This document shows, piece after piece, positions 8,946 through 18,106 of a stretch of DNA of 64,000 nt. Every line of letters begins with the position of its first letter. Within the stretch, counting starts at the first letter, position 1. The position numbers and the translations under genes were made by a program. The notes under the pieces were generated by a model. That model saw nothing but the letters and a program-made list of their open reading frames with translations. It was not told the DNA's origin and ran no database searches. The stretch is from SBAX01 sp964646605 (lineage in GTDB: Bacteria > Planctomycetota > Phycisphaerae > UBA1845): contig CAZYEX010000137.1 of NCBI GenBank assembly GCA_964646605.1, forward strand, positions 109,360-173,359, in the 5' to 3' direction.

Positions 8946-9935
8946 GTGGGGGTGGATGACGTCGAAACAAGCCGCTTGGTGAAGCAAATCGCCGCCTCGC
9001 TGGGCTTCGACCGCTGCGGTATCGCCCCCGCCGAACCTATCGGACGGGCCGACTACCTCGCCCAGTGGCTTCGCCTGGGACGGGCCGGGTCCATGGATTA
9101 CCTGCACCGGCACTTCAACCTCCGATCCGATCCCGCGCAGATTTTGCCGAACGCCCGTTCCGTGATCGCCGTCGCATTGAATTACCATCAGCCCCAGCCG
9201 AGCACTCCCCCGGACGATGGACCGCGCGGACGGGTGGCCATGTACGCCTGGGGCGACGACTACCACGACGTGCTCCGCGAAAAACTCCGCCTTCTCGTCG
9301 ATGGCCTACATACCCTAGTCGCGGAACCGTTCGAGACAAGGATTTGTGTAGACACGGCCCCGATCCTGGAACGCGAACTTGCCGCCAGAGCCGGCATCGG
9401 CTGGATCGGAAAGAACACGATGGTGCTCCATCAGGAGCTGGGCAGTTTCTTTTTTCTAGGTGTCATTGTGACGACACTCGATTTGCCGCCCGACGAACCT
9501 CTCAACGATCATTGCGGCTCCTGCACGGCGTGCCTGGACGCCTGTCCGACGAAGGCGTTCCCCAAGGCCTACGAGATGGACGCCTCGCGCTGCATCAGTT
9601 ATCTCACCATCGAGCATCGCGGCGACATCTCCCGACCCTTCCAAGAAATGATGGGCGACTGGGTTTTCGGCTGCGACGTGTGCCAACAGGTCTGCCCCTT
9701 CAACCGCGACGCCCCCACCACCCGCGAACCGCGCTTCGCCATCCACCCGCCCGGTCCTGATCCCCGCTTGCACGAACTCGCCTCGTGGACGGCGGAGGAC
9801 TATCGCCATCACCTCCGCGGCAGCGCCATGACCCGCGCCACCCTCGCCATGCTCCATCGCAACGCGACGATCGCCCTGGCGCGGCCCCCGACGCAGACTA
9901 GCCGCGGTCACGGTTTGACCGCTCCGGGTCTCTGA
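8946..9935 (+). CDS. queG: Epoxyqueuosine reductase
   Basis: QueG performs the last step of queuosine synthesis in tRNA, reducing epoxyqueuosine with a cobalamin cofactor and two [4Fe-4S] clusters. Visible signatures are GFDRCGIAPAEP near the N-terminus, the conserved DTAPILERELAARAGIGWIG segment, and two ferredoxin-type cluster motifs: CGSCTACLDACPTKAF and CDVCQQVCPFN. At 329 residues it lacks the C-terminal HEAT-like extension of some homologues. The start is GTG; a second in-frame GTG at 8952 is possible. Confidence 0.93.
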   Translation: MGVDDVETSRLVKQIAASLGFDRCGIAPAEPIGRADYLAQWLRLGRAGSMDYLHRHFNLRSDPAQILPNARSVIAVALNYHQPQPSTPPDDGPRGRVAMYAWGDDYHDVLREKLRLLVDGLHTLVAEPFETRICVDTAPILERELAARAGIGWIGKNTMVLHQELGSFFFLGVIVTTLDLPPDEPLNDHCGSCTACLDACPTKAFPKAYEMDASRCISYLTIEHRGDISRPFQEMMGDWVFGCDVCQQVCPFNRDAPTTREPRFAIHPPGPDPRLHELASWTAEDYRHHLRGSAMTRATLAMLHRNATIALARPPTQTSRGHGLTAPGL

Positions 9936-9954
9936 GTACGATTCATGGGAACGT

Positions 9955-10494
9955 ATGATTCGCAGCTTGACGGATGAGGCGTTGTTGCTCTTGGACGGTC
10001 GCGGTGCAATTCTGGACGTGGCGCGAGAGGTCAGCAGCGTCGTACGCGAACACAACCTCGATGCGGCGGTGATCGGCGAAGTCGCCGTCGTCCTCCACGG
10101 GTATGTGCGCACAACGATCGACGTCGACGTATTCGTCGGGGACGCGCCGCAGGCCGCGGCGGACGCACTTCGGGCAGCCGGGTACTCGTTCCATCGGGCC
10201 CGCCGCGAGTTTCGGCGCGGCCACATCCCCGTCCACCTGGTCACGGTCGCCGAGACCCGGATGACGCCGCGCAAGCTCGTGGCTATCGCCGACATCCTCA
10301 CCGTTTCGCTGCCCGACCTGGTGAATATGAAGCTCGCCTCCGGATTGCGCGATCCGCTTCGCGCCATTGACCTCGCCGACGTGATCGGGCTCATCCGCGC
10401 CCGCCGCCTCACCGCCGCCTTTGCCGCCAAGCTCGACAAGACGGTTCGCCCTGAGTTTCGCAAACTGGTGCGAGCCATCGCCAAGCGATCCTGA
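9955..10494 (+). CDS. Nucleotidyltransferase-fold protein (AbiEii/MNT-like)
   Basis: A 179-residue protein with the minimal nucleotidyltransferase signature: IGEVAVVLHGYVRTTIDVDVFV. This is a variant of the GG-x-A-x-x-x-HG-RxTxDhDh motif, in which the first Gly pair is GE and the two metal-binding Asp residues are present in DVDVF. Related proteins act in antitoxin/toxin modules or antibiotic modification. No HEPN or AbiEi-type partner is adjacent: queG lies 19 bases upstream and murJ is convergent downstream. Substrate unknown. Confidence 0.65.
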   Translation: MIRSLTDEALLLLDGRGAILDVAREVSSVVREHNLDAAVIGEVAVVLHGYVRTTIDVDVFVGDAPQAAADALRAAGYSFHRARREFRRGHIPVHLVTVAETRMTPRKLVAIADILTVSLPDLVNMKLASGLRDPLRAIDLADVIGLIRARRLTAAFAAKLDKTVRPEFRKLVRAIAKRS

Positions 10495-10527
10495 CGCTCT
10501 ACGAAGATTCGACCGGCAGGTTTCACA

Positions 10528-12060
10528 TTACGTGTGATGAAGCACGGTCCGGAGTTCGTCCCGATTTAGAATGAACGCGAACAGGCCGTAGACGCCCATT
10601 CCGCCGAGAACCATGACGGTCAATTGAACGCCCGCCGCGCCAGCGCCGATGCCTGACCAAGAAAGCATCGCCAAAGTCGTGCCCATCGCCGCCGTCGCCA
10701 GTAGCGTACGCAGAACCCCCCGCGCCAACGCCAACCATCGGATTTCACGGACCTTCGGTCCGAGCTTGAGCAGCAAGTAGACCACCTGCACGGTCGCGCA
10801 GATGGCCGTCGCCAACGCCAAACCCCGCTCCTCCATCACGAACACGAGCACCAAATTCAGCGCCAAATCCAACGCCACCATCATCACTGCGATCCGCGCC
10901 GGAGTGCGGCTGTCGTGCAACGCATAGAACGTCCGCACCACGATGTGCTGCGCAAAGTAGGCCGGGATTCCCAGACTGTACAACACCAACGTCCGCGCCA
11001 CCCGCGTGGTATCCGCGGCGTCAAACTCTCCGCGCTGATAGAGCGTAGCCACCAACGGTTCCGCCACGAAGATTAGCCCCACGGCCGCGGGAAGGGCGAT
11101 GAACAAGCTCACCCGCAACCCGCGCTCGAAGACCGCCGCCATCCCCGCGGTGTCACCGGCGGCGGCCTTGCTCGAAAGCTCCGGAAAAATGGCCGTCGCC
11201 AGCGAAATCCCCGCCACCCCCAGCGGAAGTTGATACAGAAACTGCGCGTACCCCAACACGGCCGGTCCCACACGCTCGCCATTCTCCGTGATGAACAGGT
11301 ACGCAATCACGCTGTCCAGCAAGGTATTGATCTGCACCGCGGATAAACCCAGGGCCATCGGTCCCATGAGCGCAAGCACCCGTCGAAGCTGCGGGTCCCT
11401 CCACGCCCAGCCGAATCGGGGAAAAAAAGCGGCCCGCTTCAACGCTACGGCGGTCAACAGAACCTGTAAGACTCCGGCGACCAAAACGCTCACGCATGTC
11501 CAATTCATTAGCGCAGGGTCATCGAGACCGAAAAACAATGTGCCCCCAAGCAGCGCCGCGATCATCGCGACGTTGAGCAGCGTAGGCGCGGCCGCGGGCA
11601 CCGCGAAGTGACGGCGGACGTGGAGCACGCCGCTCGCCACCGCCGCCGTGCAGATGAGCGCCATATAGGGCATGAGCAGCGCCGTAAGGCGGAGAGCGGG
11701 GTCGTCGGCGATCCAACGCCAGACCCACAGCACCAACTCGATCACCACCACCGCCGCGGCCAGGATCGCTGCGAGGACCGTCAGCAACCGCCCGACCAGC
11801 CTCCGCGATTCCTCCTCGCCGCGCTGTTGAAGACTCTCCGTCAAAACTGGAATCATGGCCGAGGACAGGGCCCCCTCGCCGAACAACCGGCGTGCAAGAT
11901 TGGGCGCTTGAAACGCGATCCGAAACGCCGAGAGAAGCTCGCCCGTGCTGAAGTAGTAACTAAACAGCGACTCGCGCACCAAGCCCAGCAATCGAGACGC
12001 AAGCGTCAAGCCCGCGATCAACGACGCCGACACCACAAACCGCGCTGAGCCTCGTGCCAT
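10528..12060 (-). CDS. murJ: Lipid II flippase MurJ (MOP/MviN family)
   Basis: A 510-residue polytopic membrane protein with about 14 hydrophobic segments. The N-terminal MviN signature is clear: LTLASRLLGLVRESLFSYYF followed by SAFRIAFQAPNLARRLFGEGALSSAMIPVL. MurJ moves lipid-linked peptidoglycan precursor to the outer leaflet; homologues also flip other lipid-linked sugars. The gene is isolated from the polysaccharide cluster in this window, which favours the peptidoglycan role. Downstream it converges with the nucleotidyltransferase gene. Confidence 0.92.
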   Translation of the reverse strand: MARGSARFVVSASLIAGLTLASRLLGLVRESLFSYYFSTGELLSAFRIAFQAPNLARRLFGEGALSSAMIPVLTESLQQRGEEESRRLVGRLLTVLAAILAAAVVVIELVLWVWRWIADDPALRLTALLMPYMALICTAAVASGVLHVRRHFAVPAAAPTLLNVAMIAALLGGTLFFGLDDPALMNWTCVSVLVAGVLQVLLTAVALKRAAFFPRFGWAWRDPQLRRVLALMGPMALGLSAVQINTLLDSVIAYLFITENGERVGPAVLGYAQFLYQLPLGVAGISLATAIFPELSSKAAAGDTAGMAAVFERGLRVSLFIALPAAVGLIFVAEPLVATLYQRGEFDAADTTRVARTLVLYSLGIPAYFAQHIVVRTFYALHDSRTPARIAVMMVALDLALNLVLVFVMEERGLALATAICATVQVVYLLLKLGPKVREIRWLALARGVLRTLLATAAMGTTLAMLSWSGIGAGAAGVQLTVMVLGGMGVYGLFAFILNRDELRTVLHHT

Positions 12061-12110
12061 TGGATGCTATGATCGGCGTTTTGGGCAAAACCCGAGCACC
12101 GGGCGGCTCC

Positions 12111-12132
12111 CCTTGACGCGGAGTGTCAAGGA
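12111..12132. repeat. 22-bp hairpin element, copy 1 of a dispersed repeat
   Basis: Arms CCTTGAC and GTCAAGG enclose GCGGAGT. A second copy with 20 of 22 identical bases lies at 33904-33925. Both copies are just downstream of minus-strand genes, which suggests a terminator or a REP-like element. Confidence 0.6.
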
Positions 12133-12192
12133 CGGGCCCGGTGACATGCCCCGCGCGCCGACGAGCTACGAGGTGCCGGGGTTCCCGCCGCG

Positions 12193-13410
12193 CTACGGTT
12201 CCGTCGGCGGTTTCTCTGCGGACGCCGCTTCGGGGCTTGGCTGCTCTTGCCGCGCCGATTCCACTGCCTGCGCCCGCTGGCCGGACGTTGGGATGGGCTC
12301 CAGGCGCGATTGCAGCTCCTTGAACATCTCGTCGATGGGGCCGTACAGTTCGGTGAGCTGTTTCTTCAAGTCCGCGAGCGCTTCGGGCGATCCGCTGAAT
12401 TGCTCGATGCGTTTTTCGAGCTGGGCGATTTCTTCGCGCCGTCGGTCGCGGTGGGAGAGAGCCCGCTCCCGCAACTCCGAAAGACAAGACAGCGCCGTCG
12501 TACGTTGCCCGTCGTCGAGCTGGTAGGTGCGGATGAAATTGGCGACGCACTCTTCCCACCGCCCCATCTCGAGGGCGACTTGATCGACCGGCCCGACGGA
12601 CGCCGCCTGAGCCGCGACCTGTGGTTCCTCGGTCTCGGTCCGGCGACGGCGGCGCTCGTCGCGGCGAGCGCGACGCTCCGCGGGAAGCCGCTCCCAGAAT
12701 ACGTCGTTGTCCACTTGGCCTTGCTTCCACTGCGTGAGCTTGGCCTCCGCGACGGACATCCCCACGCCGAGCTTGAGGGCATCCACCTCGAACTTGGCGC
12801 GTTGCGTGGGCTGCAAGACCTTGCGAAAGTCTTCGTGGCTTTGCCGGACTTGCTCGCGGCCTTTCTCGAAAACCGGCAAAGCCCGATCGGCCCAAGCCTG
12901 CACGCGCTGGGCCGCCGGCGGCTGCAACTCCATGCGCATTTCGATGAACTCGTTGGCCAGCGGTTGAATCGCCGACCGATTCTCGTTGAGGAAACGTCCA
13001 AAGCGCGCGGTCACCTCCTCACGAACCTGCACCCGCTGCTCGGGATCGAGATCGTACTCCTCGCACGCCTCCTCGGCCCAACGGCGCAGCATCAGGTCCA
13101 AGAGCTTGGGCGACGGCCACAGACCCTCGAGCCCGCCCGGTTCGACCTGTTCCGGGCCGACGGCAATCTCCGCCGGCGCATTGGCAACCGTCGGCGCCTC
13201 GGGCACATCTTGGGCATGGACCGTCGCCGAGATCAGGAATGTAACCGCCAGCGCGTGGACAGCGCCTCGCCGGGGTCTGGCCGCGCGGACAACCAGCCGA
13301 CGACGCCGCCTTGATCGCAATCGGCAATCGGAAATCGGCAATTGGCAATCGACCCCGCCCTGGGGCGCGGCCGATAAGTCAATAAAGAACCGGATTTCGG
13401 ATCGTCCCAT
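12193..13410 (-). CDS. Exported coiled-coil protein of unknown function
   Basis: Up to 405 residues, highly charged and helical, rich in Arg/Glu with coiled-coil stretches (SLSELRERALSHRDRRREEI, LADLKKQLTELYG). A signal-like hydrophobic stretch (AVHALAVTFLISATVHA) precedes the mature part, so it is probably exported. The start is doubtful: ATG 13410 overlaps the divergent glycosyltransferase start, and its first 30 codons include a low-complexity repeat. TTG 13320 would place the signal sequence at the N-terminus and may be the true start. No known domain recognised. Confidence 0.6.
   Translation of the reverse strand: MGRSEIRFFIDLSAAPQGGVDCQLPISDCRLRSRRRRRLVVRAARPRRGAVHALAVTFLISATVHAQDVPEAPTVANAPAEIAVGPEQVEPGGLEGLWPSPKLLDLMLRRWAEEACEEYDLDPEQRVQVREEVTARFGRFLNENRSAIQPLANEFIEMRMELQPPAAQRVQAWADRALPVFEKGREQVRQSHEDFRKVLQPTQRAKFEVDALKLGVGMSVAEAKLTQWKQGQVDNDVFWERLPAERRARRDERRRRRTETEEPQVAAQAASVGPVDQVALEMGRWEECVANFIRTYQLDDGQRTTALSCLSELRERALSHRDRRREEIAQLEKRIEQFSGSPEALADLKKQLTELYGPIDEMFKELQSRLEPIPTSGQRAQAVESARQEQPSPEAASAEKPPTEP
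13317..13351. repeat. Degenerate short repeat (GCAATCGG / GCAATTGG units)
   Basis: Four imperfect units of the type GCAATCGG, GAAATCGG, GCAATTGG and GCAATCG follow each other. Similar units (GGCAACCGACAATTGGAAATT) appear at about 33873-33899. Probably a dispersed intergenic low-complexity repeat. Confidence 0.6.
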
Positions 13411-14167
13411 GACCACGAATCGCATTGTCTCCATTGTCGTTCCCACCTTCAACCGCCTCGACCGCCTGCGGCGCTGCATCGACAAAATCCGACAGCACGT
13501 CTCGCATCCCCGCGAGGTCATCGTCGTCGACGGCGGTTCCACGGACGGCACGCGCGAGTGGCTGGAGCTCCAAGACGACCTGCGTGTGACCTTGGAGGAG
13601 AACCGCCAAGGCGCCGTGGCCGCCTTCAACCTTGGCTTCCGCTCCGCAACCGGACACTACGTGATGTGGCTCAACGACGACGCCTATCCCCTCCCCGGGG
13701 CGGTCGAAGCCGCCGTGGAAATGATCGAACGACCCGACCTCACCGACCTGGGCATGGTCGCCTTCTACCACAACTGGCACAACGAGCGGAACGTCCTGGA
13801 CCGCATCGAGCACGATGGCGAAAGCTACGAGCTCTGCCACGTGCGCGGCTACCCTTACGCCAACTTCGGCCTCCTCCGCCGCGCGCTCCTCGAAAAGATC
13901 GGCTTCGCGGACGAGCGCTTCTATTTTTTCGGTTTCGATCCCGACCTGTCGCTGAAAATCCAACTCGGCGAGGGCCTGAAGGTCTTCGGCTGTCGCAAGG
14001 CCCTCATCCACCACGACGAACATCACGACGATCGCAAACTCTCCGACCTACGCCGCGGCGAGGAGGACAACGAGAAGCTGTTTGCCAAATGGAGATTACC
14101 CGCGCCCGGATCCTACGCCGATCCTGTGCCGACGTATCAAACACTAATCGGTCAGCGGCAGTTATGA
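13409..14167 (+). CDS. Family 2 glycosyltransferase
   Basis: A 252-residue GT-A fold enzyme: SIVVPTFNRLDRLRRCIDKI at the N-terminus, VIVVDGGSTDGTREW for the nucleotide site, and LNDDAYPLPGAV as the DXD-like metal site. The acceptor region is ERFYFFGFDPDLSLKI. The C-terminal His-rich HHDEHHDDRK is unusual. It probably transfers a sugar from a nucleotide donor at the cytosolic membrane face. Isolated from the main polysaccharide cluster; no neighbour indicates the acceptor. Convergent with the next gene. Confidence 0.85.
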   Translation: MTTNRIVSIVVPTFNRLDRLRRCIDKIRQHVSHPREVIVVDGGSTDGTREWLELQDDLRVTLEENRQGAVAAFNLGFRSATGHYVMWLNDDAYPLPGAVEAAVEMIERPDLTDLGMVAFYHNWHNERNVLDRIEHDGESYELCHVRGYPYANFGLLRRALLEKIGFADERFYFFGFDPDLSLKIQLGEGLKVFGCRKALIHHDEHHDDRKLSDLRRGEEDNEKLFAKWRLPAPGSYADPVPTYQTLIGQRQL

Positions 14168-14186
14168 GGATCGCCGAGAACTCGTC

Positions 14187-15335
14187 TCATGGCGGGCAGC
14201 CCCAGTCCGGCGGCGGCTGCGCCCAGCAGGTGCAGAAGCCGCTGTTTGTACACGCCGCGTACGTCCCGTTCAACCCGCACGACAAGAACCGGCAAGGGGC
14301 TCGTTCCGGCTCAAAGGTCTGGACGCATCCCTGGGCGAAATGGCAATAGTATTGAAGACAATCGTTGTCGCAGATGTCCCGGTTGGGACAAAGGGAATCG
14401 TCGGCGATGCCGCTGTAGCATTGTCCCACGAAGCAGTAGTCGGAAACCGTACACGCGATGCCGTCATCACAGGGCGATTCGTCCTGCTCATCGAGGAACT
14501 GGCAGCCGTCCGGCGTGCATTCCGCGCGCTGGCAATCGGCATCATTATCATTTTCGTTGCCGCAAGTCGACGTTCTTCCAATACAGCGATAGGCGTCGTC
14601 ACAGACATCGGAAATCGTGCAACCCAAGCCGTCCTGACACGGCGCCCCAGCGCCCTCAGGAGTATCGAAGCAGAATGAACCTATGCATATCGCGTAACCG
14701 CAGTCCGCGTCGTAGTAATCCTCTACGGAGGGCGACCCCTGGACGCAACGTGATTGAAAGGGTTCTGAGCCCTGGACGCATCCGTTCGGCCCACAGTAGC
14801 CGTGAGTGCAATCGCCATCCGCGTCGTTCAGCCCTCCACAGACAGAATCGTCCGGCTCGGACCGGCAGATTCCGTCCTCACAGTGTTCTTCGGTACACGC
14901 CAACCCGTCATCACATGGGGAACCGTCGGGCTCGCGCAGCGAGAAACAGCCGTCACCGTCGCAGTACTGGTGCAGGCAATCCGCATCGTTGTCATCTTGA
15001 TTCGGACAGTTGATGGAAGCCCTGCATTCCACGCCGGCGCAACGGTCATCGACGGCGCAGGGTCGATCGTCGTCGCAATCCGCATCGGTTGCACAAGCGC
15101 ACGCTGGTCCACCGAAAACGGCCATAAAGAGCGCGTAATCTTCAAAGTCGCAAAACCCGTCGGAATTCAGATCGCAACGCGACTCGCCCGGACGGGCGAT
15201 CGTTCCAAAGCCGTCTTGAAAGATGCCCGCGTCGACAAGGTCGACGCAGCCGCTGTTGTCCATGTCCGGCTCGTTCTGGGCCATAGCCGTCGACAGTTCC
15301 AGCACGAATGTAAGCACGAAGATGCGTGGACTCAT
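14187..15335 (-). CDS. Secreted protein: dockerin-like Ca-binding pair plus Cys-rich repeats
   Basis: A 382-residue exported protein. After a short signal peptide (MSPRIFVLTFVLELSTAMAQ) comes a dockerin type I-like pair of Ca loops: DMDNSGCVDLVDAGIFQDGF and DLNSDGFCDFEDYALFMAVF. The rest is a string of Cys-rich, Asp-rich repeats with the pattern CDDGxxCTxxxxCxxGxC then DDSxC (for example SPCDDGIACTVSDYCFVGQC). Dockerins dock to cohesins or act as stand-alone Ca modules in planctomycetes; no cohesin is seen here. No C-terminal anchor is visible. Confidence 0.75.
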   Translation of the reverse strand: MSPRIFVLTFVLELSTAMAQNEPDMDNSGCVDLVDAGIFQDGFGTIARPGESRCDLNSDGFCDFEDYALFMAVFGGPACACATDADCDDDRPCAVDDRCAGVECRASINCPNQDDNDADCLHQYCDGDGCFSLREPDGSPCDDGLACTEEHCEDGICRSEPDDSVCGGLNDADGDCTHGYCGPNGCVQGSEPFQSRCVQGSPSVEDYYDADCGYAICIGSFCFDTPEGAGAPCQDGLGCTISDVCDDAYRCIGRTSTCGNENDNDADCQRAECTPDGCQFLDEQDESPCDDGIACTVSDYCFVGQCYSGIADDSLCPNRDICDNDCLQYYCHFAQGCVQTFEPERAPCRFLSCGLNGTYAACTNSGFCTCWAQPPPDWGCPP

Positions 15336-15597
15336 GGTCTCCCCTTCGCCAATCTGCCGACCGGGTGGAAGCGACCCTCAGCTTGGTCTATCGGGCCCTA
15401 GGCCGTTATGTGGCCGGGGGCATTCGAACGGCTTGGACGAACCACGTTGGCCAATCCCCCGGGGCAGCGACGTATGGCGAGTCTACCACACCCGACCACA
15501 CCCTGCAAATAGAGCGACAGGATGCAGCCGAATGGCACGGTTCCTTCGGGCCGATTCTGTTATCAGACCTTGTCGATCCCAGAGGCGCGGTCGGGAC

Positions 15598-17970
15598 CTA
15601 TGGCTGGGGCGGGAAGAAGACGAAGTCGTCGGAGTCGCTTTCTTCGGTGGGGGCCCAGCGAGGGGAGTGGACCGCGCCGTCGTCGAGGCCCTTTTCGGAG
15701 CGTGAGTAGATCACGGGTTCATCGTCAGTGAGGCGGTAGCCGAAGCCCCGGTCGGAGAAGGGGTCGGTGCGGATCGTCTCCCCCACCTCTGAGGGAAGTT
15801 CGTCCAGGGACCTGGGCCAAGCACCGGTGCGAGCGCGGTGCAGGTGCGCGGCATAGGCCAGTTGCGTCGCCCGGCGCGAGGCCTCCACCCTCGTGCGAAG
15901 CGCATGTACACGCGACAGCGACGGCAGAAGCATCTTGGTGATCGGCGACGTTGCGACGTAATGTCCGGCAAGGGCCTCCAAGTCCGAAGCGCGAACCTCC
16001 GGGTACCCGATGCGCAACTGCTCGGACACTTCCCGGTAATAGTTGTGGAAAGCATCCACCGTCGCTCGCGCGTCCTGCGGACCCATCTTCGCAACATCGT
16101 CCACGGACGTGCCCGAATTGTCGCCCATGATTTCTTGCAGGCGCTCGACGCGCTCCGGGTTGACTACCGGCTCACCGTTCGCGTCCGGCGGGGAGAAGAG
16201 ATACTGGGTCGTGTCCAGCGCCATGGCGTGCTCCCCGCGCACGCCTTTCACCACGTCGGTGGAGTTCCGATCGTACTCGCGCAGCGCGTCCAACGCCCGC
16301 TCGAGCTGTTCCTCCTTAAAGACCCCGTGTTGGAGCGCCCATCGCGCGTTCGATTCCACCAAACCGCGCTCCGCGATGCCCACCAGATTCTCGATCAAGG
16401 TTGATCCGCGCTCGATGTGCTCCGCGCCTTGGAGCACCGTCTTCCACGCGTCGATCATCCGATCCGAATCCACCTTGCCGTCCTTCCCGATCCTCCAGGC
16501 GTCGGCGAGCGTCGCCTTGGCCAGCGTCCGATGCGGTTGCAGATGGGGCAGTTGCAGGTTCATCAAGAGCCGATCCTCGCTCGGTCCGGCAGGGTCGGAG
16601 TCCGGCGTCGGATCCACCCGCGCGGCGTACCCGGTTCGCTGATTGGCCTCGCGGAACTTCGCGAGCACCTCCCGCGCGGTGCGGTGCGTCTCCTCCCAAT
16701 GCGGGTGCTCCTTGGGGTCCCACGGCAGAGGCGGACCGTCATGCTGCCCGCCGTTGAACATGTCATGGAACTCCGGCCAATCCGCTCGATCCGCAACTCC
16801 GTCCTCGTCGAATTTCGGCATGAACGCAACGTAGGCGTCAAAGGCATTGTCGTCCGTGGTTTCCAGGACCTGCTCGTGATACCAACGGTTGTAGTCCACC
16901 GGGTTCGCATAATCCGGAGAGCGCGCCAATCCGTACCCGTCATCCTCCTCGTGCGCCGCGTCCGGTTCGTCGAAACTGTCGTCCGTCACAGCCTCGATTT
17001 CATCCGCCGTGAGACCGTCGATCCCTAGTCCCGGGGCCTCGACCGCCTCGGCGGACGCGAGCGTCGGAACATCCGCCGGCCGCGGGCCCGCCTGATAGAG
17101 CATCAGAAACGTCCCGTTCTTGAGCCGGACGACCGCCGGATCCCATCCCTCGGCGAGTCGAATGCCTGCTTCGCGCCGCCACGTCCGGCCATCGTCGGAG
17201 ACCATCGAAACGATCCCCTTGGGCGTCCACCCATACGCCCGAAACCCCTCCTCATACGGCAACACCGACGAGACGCGGACCCCGTCCTCGAACTCGATTT
17301 CTGCCGTCGGCGCAAACCGGCGACCATCCCGCGAGATCGCACTGCGCAACCCGCCCTCCCCGGACCTTTCCTTGCCGCTTACAAACATGCGGAAGCGCTT
17401 ATCGAAATGCACGACACAAGCGTGCCCGTCGAGCATGTTGGAAAGGCGCAGCGCCGGTCGCGGATCCAGGGCGAACCGAAGCCCATCCTTGGCCACCGCC
17501 GAGCGGACGACCGCCGATCTTCGCCGATCGTTACTCGTCCCTCGACCCGGCGAGTCCAAGGTGAAATAGAGGCGAAGCGACCCGTCCTTGAGGACCACGA
17601 GATCGCCGTGCCGGGGCTGTCGCCGCCCGAACGATGATCCCTCGAAACGGATCGCCCCCGCGTCCGACCACGTTCGCCCTTCGTCCTTGGATACCTTGTA
17701 CTGCAACCCGCCCGAAGCGCGTCCTTCGCTTGGCGGCCCGTCGAAAACGGCGATTAACTCTCCGCCGGGCAACCGTTCCAGGTCCGGCGAACTCAGCCCT
17801 TTGCCAAACTCGCCTGGGTCGGCCACGAACCTCAGACCGTCCGAGGACCTGGCCAGACGCAGCGCCTCGTGGTCCACCGGGATTGGGTCGCCGAAAACGG
17901 CCATTGGAACCGATCCGTAGACGCAAAGTCCGACAAGCACAGAAAAGACGTGACCGGAGTCTACCATCAT
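15598..17970 (-). CDS. Exported BNR/sialidase-like propeller protein with pseudopilin-like tail
   Basis: About 790 residues. A signal peptide (MMVDSGHVFSVLVGLCVYG) precedes a propeller-like domain with Asp-box motifs SKDEGRTW (about residue 95) and SDDGRTW (about 260), as in sialidases and other BNR proteins. The middle (about 330-690) is acidic, helical and unrecognised. The C-terminal 90 residues (ATQLAYAAHLHRARTGAWP, DPFSDRGFGYRL) resemble the C-terminal part of planctomycete pseudopilin-like proteins. Sialidase catalytic Arg triad and Tyr/Glu cannot be assigned, so enzymatic activity is uncertain. ATG 17970 follows AGGTG; GTG 17979 is the alternative. Confidence 0.65.
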   Translation of the reverse strand: MMVDSGHVFSVLVGLCVYGSVPMAVFGDPIPVDHEALRLARSSDGLRFVADPGEFGKGLSSPDLERLPGGELIAVFDGPPSEGRASGGLQYKVSKDEGRTWSDAGAIRFEGSSFGRRQPRHGDLVVLKDGSLRLYFTLDSPGRGTSNDRRRSAVVRSAVAKDGLRFALDPRPALRLSNMLDGHACVVHFDKRFRMFVSGKERSGEGGLRSAISRDGRRFAPTAEIEFEDGVRVSSVLPYEEGFRAYGWTPKGIVSMVSDDGRTWRREAGIRLAEGWDPAVVRLKNGTFLMLYQAGPRPADVPTLASAEAVEAPGLGIDGLTADEIEAVTDDSFDEPDAAHEEDDGYGLARSPDYANPVDYNRWYHEQVLETTDDNAFDAYVAFMPKFDEDGVADRADWPEFHDMFNGGQHDGPPLPWDPKEHPHWEETHRTAREVLAKFREANQRTGYAARVDPTPDSDPAGPSEDRLLMNLQLPHLQPHRTLAKATLADAWRIGKDGKVDSDRMIDAWKTVLQGAEHIERGSTLIENLVGIAERGLVESNARWALQHGVFKEEQLERALDALREYDRNSTDVVKGVRGEHAMALDTTQYLFSPPDANGEPVVNPERVERLQEIMGDNSGTSVDDVAKMGPQDARATVDAFHNYYREVSEQLRIGYPEVRASDLEALAGHYVATSPITKMLLPSLSRVHALRTRVEASRRATQLAYAAHLHRARTGAWPRSLDELPSEVGETIRTDPFSDRGFGYRLTDDEPVIYSRSEKGLDDGAVHSPRWAPTEESDSDDFVFFPPQP

Positions 17971-18106
17971 GGTGCGCACCTGACCCTCATGGAGTGGGGC
18001 GGGGTCAACCTGGCCGACGGCCGCCCGTACCGAGTCGGCGGTCTGACGCCCATCCTATCCCTCAAGACCGCCCCAATCCACCGCGGCGCGTTACAATCAC
18101 GATCGC

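Noticed and set aside
12247..13314. 355-codon forward frame opposite the coiled-coil protein
   Set aside because: No domain; the minus-strand gene has a signal-like sequence and coiled-coil pattern.
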